DNA from: Gemmatimonadales bacterium
GTDB taxonomy: Bacteria; Gemmatimonadota; Gemmatimonadetes; Gemmatimonadales; JACORV01
Assembly (NCBI GenBank): GCA_017881505.1
Contig: JADGQW010000004.1
Coordinates: forward strand, 1 to 37,214
DNA length: 37,214 nucleotides
Reading direction: 5' to 3'
This document shows, piece after piece, positions 34,358-37,214 of the stretch (within the stretch, counting starts at the first letter, position 1; each line of letters starts with the position of its first letter). The translations under genes were made by a program, and so were the position numbers. The notes below the pieces were generated by a model, which was not told the origin of the DNA, did not search any database, and saw nothing but the letters and a program-made list of their open reading frames with translations.

Positions 34358-35884
34358 CTAGTGCCTGAACTGCCGGTGTCCGGTGAAGACCATGGCCATG
34401 CCGTGCTCGTCGCACGCCTGGATCGTCTCGGCGTCGCGCACCGAGCCCCCCGGCTGGATGATGGCGGTGACGCCGGCCTTCGCCGCCTCGTCCACCCCGT
34501 CGCGGAAGGGGAAGAAGGCGTCCGACGCGAGCACCGCGCCCGCGGTGTCGAAGCCGGCGGCCTTCGCCTTGTGCGCGGCCAGCATCGAGCTGTCCACGCG
34601 GCTCATCTGTCCCGCCCCGATGCCGATCGCCTGGCCGTCCCGCGCCAGGAGGATCGCGTTCGACTTGACGCTCATCACCGCCGCCCACGCGAAGCGCAGA
34701 TCGTGCAGCTCCCGCGCCGTGGGGGCGCGCGCGGTCGCGACCTTCCAGCCGCTCTCGTCCGCGTCGTAGCGGAACCGCTCCTGCGCCAGGAAGCCGCCCC
34801 GCACCCGCTTGAAGTCCAGCGCCGCAGTATCCGTGCCCGCCGGGATCTCCACCACGCGGAGGTTCTTCCGCGCGCGGAGCGCCTCGAGCGCCTCCGGGGT
34901 GAAGCCGGGCGCGACCAGGACCTCGATGAACAGGTCCTTCATCGCGGCCACCGCGTCCGCGTCCACCGCGCAGGGGAAACCCACCACCGAGCCGAAGGCC
35001 GACACCGGGTCGGTCGCCAGCGCCCGCTGGAACGCCTCCGCCGCGGTCGCCCCGAGGGCCAGGCCGCACGGCGTGGTGTGCTTGATGATGACGCACGCCG
35101 TGGTCCGGTGCCACGGCTCCAGCGCGAGCAGCGTGGCGTCCACGTCCAGGAGGTTGTTGAACGACAGCTCCTTGCCGCCGTGCTGCGTCATCCCGGCGAG
35201 CCCCTCCGCTTCCTCCGTCACGTAGAAGGCCGCGGCCTGCTGCGGGTTCTCGCCGTACCGCAGCGCCTGCCGGCGCTCCAGCGAGAGGGTGAGGGCCGGG
35301 GGGAGCGCCTCGCCGGCGCCGAGGTAGGACGCGATGGCGCCGTCGTACGCCGAGGTGTGCCGGAAGACCTTCGTCGCCAGCTCCCGCTTGAGGTTCACGG
35401 GGACCTCCCCCGCCTGCAGCGCCTCGAGCACCCGCGGGTAGTCGTCGGGGTCCACGAGCACCACCACCGATTGGTGGTTCTTCGCCGCCGAGCGGAGCAT
35501 CGACGGCCCGCCGATGTCGATCTGCTCGATCGCGCCGGCGAGGGTGACCCCCGGCCTCGAGACCGTCTCGCGGAAGGGATAGAGGTTCACCGCCACCAGG
35601 TCGATGGTCTCGAACCCGTGCGCCTTGAGCGCGGCGAGGTCCTCGGCGACGTCGCGGCGGGCCAGCAGGCCGCCGTGCACCGCCGGATGCAGCGTCTTCA
35701 CCCGGCCGTCCATCATCTCGGGGAAGCCGGTGAGCTGCTCGATGGGCGTGACCGCCACGCTGGCGTCGGAGAGGGCGTGGGCCGTGCCGCCGGTCGAGAC
35801 GAGGTCCCAGCCGAGGGCCACGAGGCCTTGGGCGAAGGGGACGAGTCCCCGCTTGTCGGAGACGGAGAGGAGGGCGCGAGGCAT
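34358..35884 (-). CDS. purH: Bifunctional AICAR formyltransferase/IMP cyclohydrolase
   Basis: MPRALLSVSDKRGLVPFAQGL, RVKTLHPAVHGGLLARR, RYGENPQQ, KHTTPCG. Confidence 0.97.
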   Translation of the reverse strand: MPRALLSVSDKRGLVPFAQGLVALGWDLVSTGGTAHALSDASVAVTPIEQLTGFPEMMDGRVKTLHPAVHGGLLARRDVAEDLAALKAHGFETIDLVAVNLYPFRETVSRPGVTLAGAIEQIDIGGPSMLRSAAKNHQSVVVLVDPDDYPRVLEALQAGEVPVNLKRELATKVFRHTSAYDGAIASYLGAGEALPPALTLSLERRQALRYGENPQQAAAFYVTEEAEGLAGMTQHGGKELSFNNLLDVDATLLALEPWHRTTACVIIKHTTPCGLALGATAAEAFQRALATDPVSAFGSVVGFPCAVDADAVAAMKDLFIEVLVAPGFTPEALEALRARKNLRVVEIPAGTDTAALDFKRVRGGFLAQERFRYDADESGWKVATARAPTARELHDLRFAWAAVMSVKSNAILLARDGQAIGIGAGQMSRVDSSMLAAHKAKAAGFDTAGAVLASDAFFPFRDGVDEAAKAGVTAIIQPGGSVRDAETIQACDEHGMAMVFTGHRQFRH

Positions 35885-36999
35885 CACCAACGCTCCACGA
35901 TGGCCTGGATGAGGTCGGACAGCGACAGGAGGTCGCGGAGATCGAGGACCTCCGCGGGGGAGTGCGAGGCGAGCCCCGGCCAGCCGATCGGCACGTCGGG
36001 GACGCCCCAGCGCGTGAACACCGAGCCGTCGTTGCCCCCGTTCGTCGTGCCGACCTGGAGGGGGATGTGCCGCTCCCGCGCGAGCGCGCGGAGCGAGTCC
36101 ACCAGGAGGGGCGGCGTGACGGAGCCGTTGTCCACCGCGCGCGCCACGACGCCCATGCCGAGGGGAGCGACGGCGAAGCTCTGCGGATCGAGGGGCGTCG
36201 CGCTCGAGACGAAGGTGTCCACCGCGTGCACGCGCACCGGGTGCTCGGGAGCGAGGACGCGGGCCGCATAGCGGGCCCCTTCCAGCCCCGTCTCCTCGCG
36301 CACCGAGAAGATGACGATCGCCTCCCGGCGCACCGCCCGCGGGTCGAGGTGGCGGAGCGCGAGGATCTGCGCGGCGCAACCGACGCGGTCGTCGAACGAG
36401 CGCCCCGTGGCGAGGGTCCGCGCGAGGGACACGTACGCCTTCGGCATCGTCACAGCGTCCCCCTCGCGGATGCCGAGGGCTTCGGCGGCGGCGCGGGTGC
36501 GCGCCCCCACGTCGGCGCGGAGGGCGGGCGGCGTCCGGCGCGCCGCGGTCCCGGCGCTGTCCCGCACGGCGAACACCCCCGGCACGGGGCCGGTGGCGGT
36601 GTGCACCAGCGCGGGTTCTCCCTCGAACAGCGACGGGTAGAAGCCGCCCCGCGTGCGGAGCTCGAGGCGGCCGTCCTCGCGGATGCGGGTCACCTCGAAG
36701 CCGATCTCGTCGAGGTGCGCGACGAACACCGCCAGCGGCGCCCCGTGGCCGAAGCGCACGATGACGTTCCCCGCCGAGTCCACCGTCGGGCTCGTCCACG
36801 GCGGGAGGAGCCGGATGACGAGGGCGCGCACCGCCTCCTCGTGCCCGCTCACGCCGTACGTCTCCACCAGCTGGCGCAGGACGTCCCGCGCCTCGTCCAT
36901 CCGGGCGGCGTCCTGCGCCAGGACGGGGCGCGCGGCGAGCGCGAGGAGCAGCCCGCACGAGCCGAGGGCGCGGCGGACCACTGCGATGCGCGGCGTCAC
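35884..36999 (-). CDS. Exported M42-family metallopeptidase
   Basis: VAHLDEIGF, SFDDRVGCA, REETGLEGA, VDTFVSSATP, SHSPAEV metal/catalytic motifs; start GTG 36999 followed by signal-like segment; ATGA overlap with purH. Confidence 0.88.
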   Translation of the reverse strand: MTPRIAVVRRALGSCGLLLALAARPVLAQDAARMDEARDVLRQLVETYGVSGHEEAVRALVIRLLPPWTSPTVDSAGNVIVRFGHGAPLAVFVAHLDEIGFEVTRIREDGRLELRTRGGFYPSLFEGEPALVHTATGPVPGVFAVRDSAGTAARRTPPALRADVGARTRAAAEALGIREGDAVTMPKAYVSLARTLATGRSFDDRVGCAAQILALRHLDPRAVRREAIVIFSVREETGLEGARYAARVLAPEHPVRVHAVDTFVSSATPLDPQSFAVAPLGMGVVARAVDNGSVTPPLLVDSLRALARERHIPLQVGTTNGGNDGSVFTRWGVPDVPIGWPGLASHSPAEVLDLRDLLSLSDLIQAIVERW

Positions 37000-37214
37000 C
37001 GTGGCCCCGACAGGAACGCGGCCAGCCGTTCGGCCAGCGCGGCGACATCCGCCACGGCGATCGTCTCGACGGGCGAGCGGGCGTAACGGGTGGGGAGGTC
37101 CCACGCGCCCATCGGCTGCACGCCCCATCCCGTGCTCACGCTGTCTGTGCGCAATCCCAGCGCCCCATATCCGAGTGAATCGCTCGTCAATGCGCCCCCC
37201 AGGAGCACTCCCTG
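36996..37214 (-). CDS. C-terminal part of second M42-type peptidase (5' end outside window)
   Basis: PTRYARSPVETIAVADVAALAERLAAFL resembles M42 C-terminus (PTRY-HSPVE); ORF open to window edge. Confidence 0.65.
   Translation of the reverse strand, partial: QGVLLGGALTSDSLGYGALGLRTDSVSTGWGVQPMGAWDLPTRYARSPVETIAVADVAALAERLAAFLSGPR

Noticed and set aside
32117-36271. 1384-aa + strand ORF
   Set aside because: Runs antisense through the lipoprotein, purH and M42 genes, which have strong family motifs; no recognisable domains.

Overview
High-GC bacterial chromosomal window with no rRNA, CRISPR array or recognisable transposase. The gene complement and repeat style suggest a Gemmatimonadota-like genome, but this is inference only. 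The centre is a 12-gene collinear + strand operon (~8812-22105) encoding a membrane-bound, complex I-related group 4-type [NiFe] hydrogenase: fused NuoC/NuoD-like large subunit, NuoB-like small subunit, NuoH-like and NuoI-like subunits, HyfE, and three antiporter-like subunits, plus its own HycI-like maturation protease. Its head consists of a sulfhydrogenase/AsrA-like Fe-S subunit, an AsrB/HydG-like FAD/NAD(P) reductase with a [2Fe-2S] motif, and a short molybdopterin-oxidoreductase-like protein in which the catalytic Cys/Sec-His motif appears lost (RLGTVPGPSLG). This suggests an NAD(P)H- or ferredoxin-linked energy-converting hydrogenase rather than a classical formate hydrogenlyase; it is the best candidate for an under-described system. 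A second + strand operon (24172-31063) encodes a monoheme cytochrome c, an octaheme and a pentaheme cytochrome c, a TAT-exported ferredoxin, NrfD, a DOMON membrane protein, a Rieske protein and a single-chain b6-type cytochrome b with PDWY. It looks like a composite Cbc-like quinone/multiheme oxidoreductase without a catalytic Mo subunit. Both operons are preceded by sigma-54-like -24/-12 candidates. An FNT-family (formate/nitrite) channel follows convergently. The flanks carry housekeeping genes (gltX, two tRNA-Ser, purH, M42 peptidases, SPFH/NfeD), a JAB-DinG fusion, and a dispersed intergenic repeat family.
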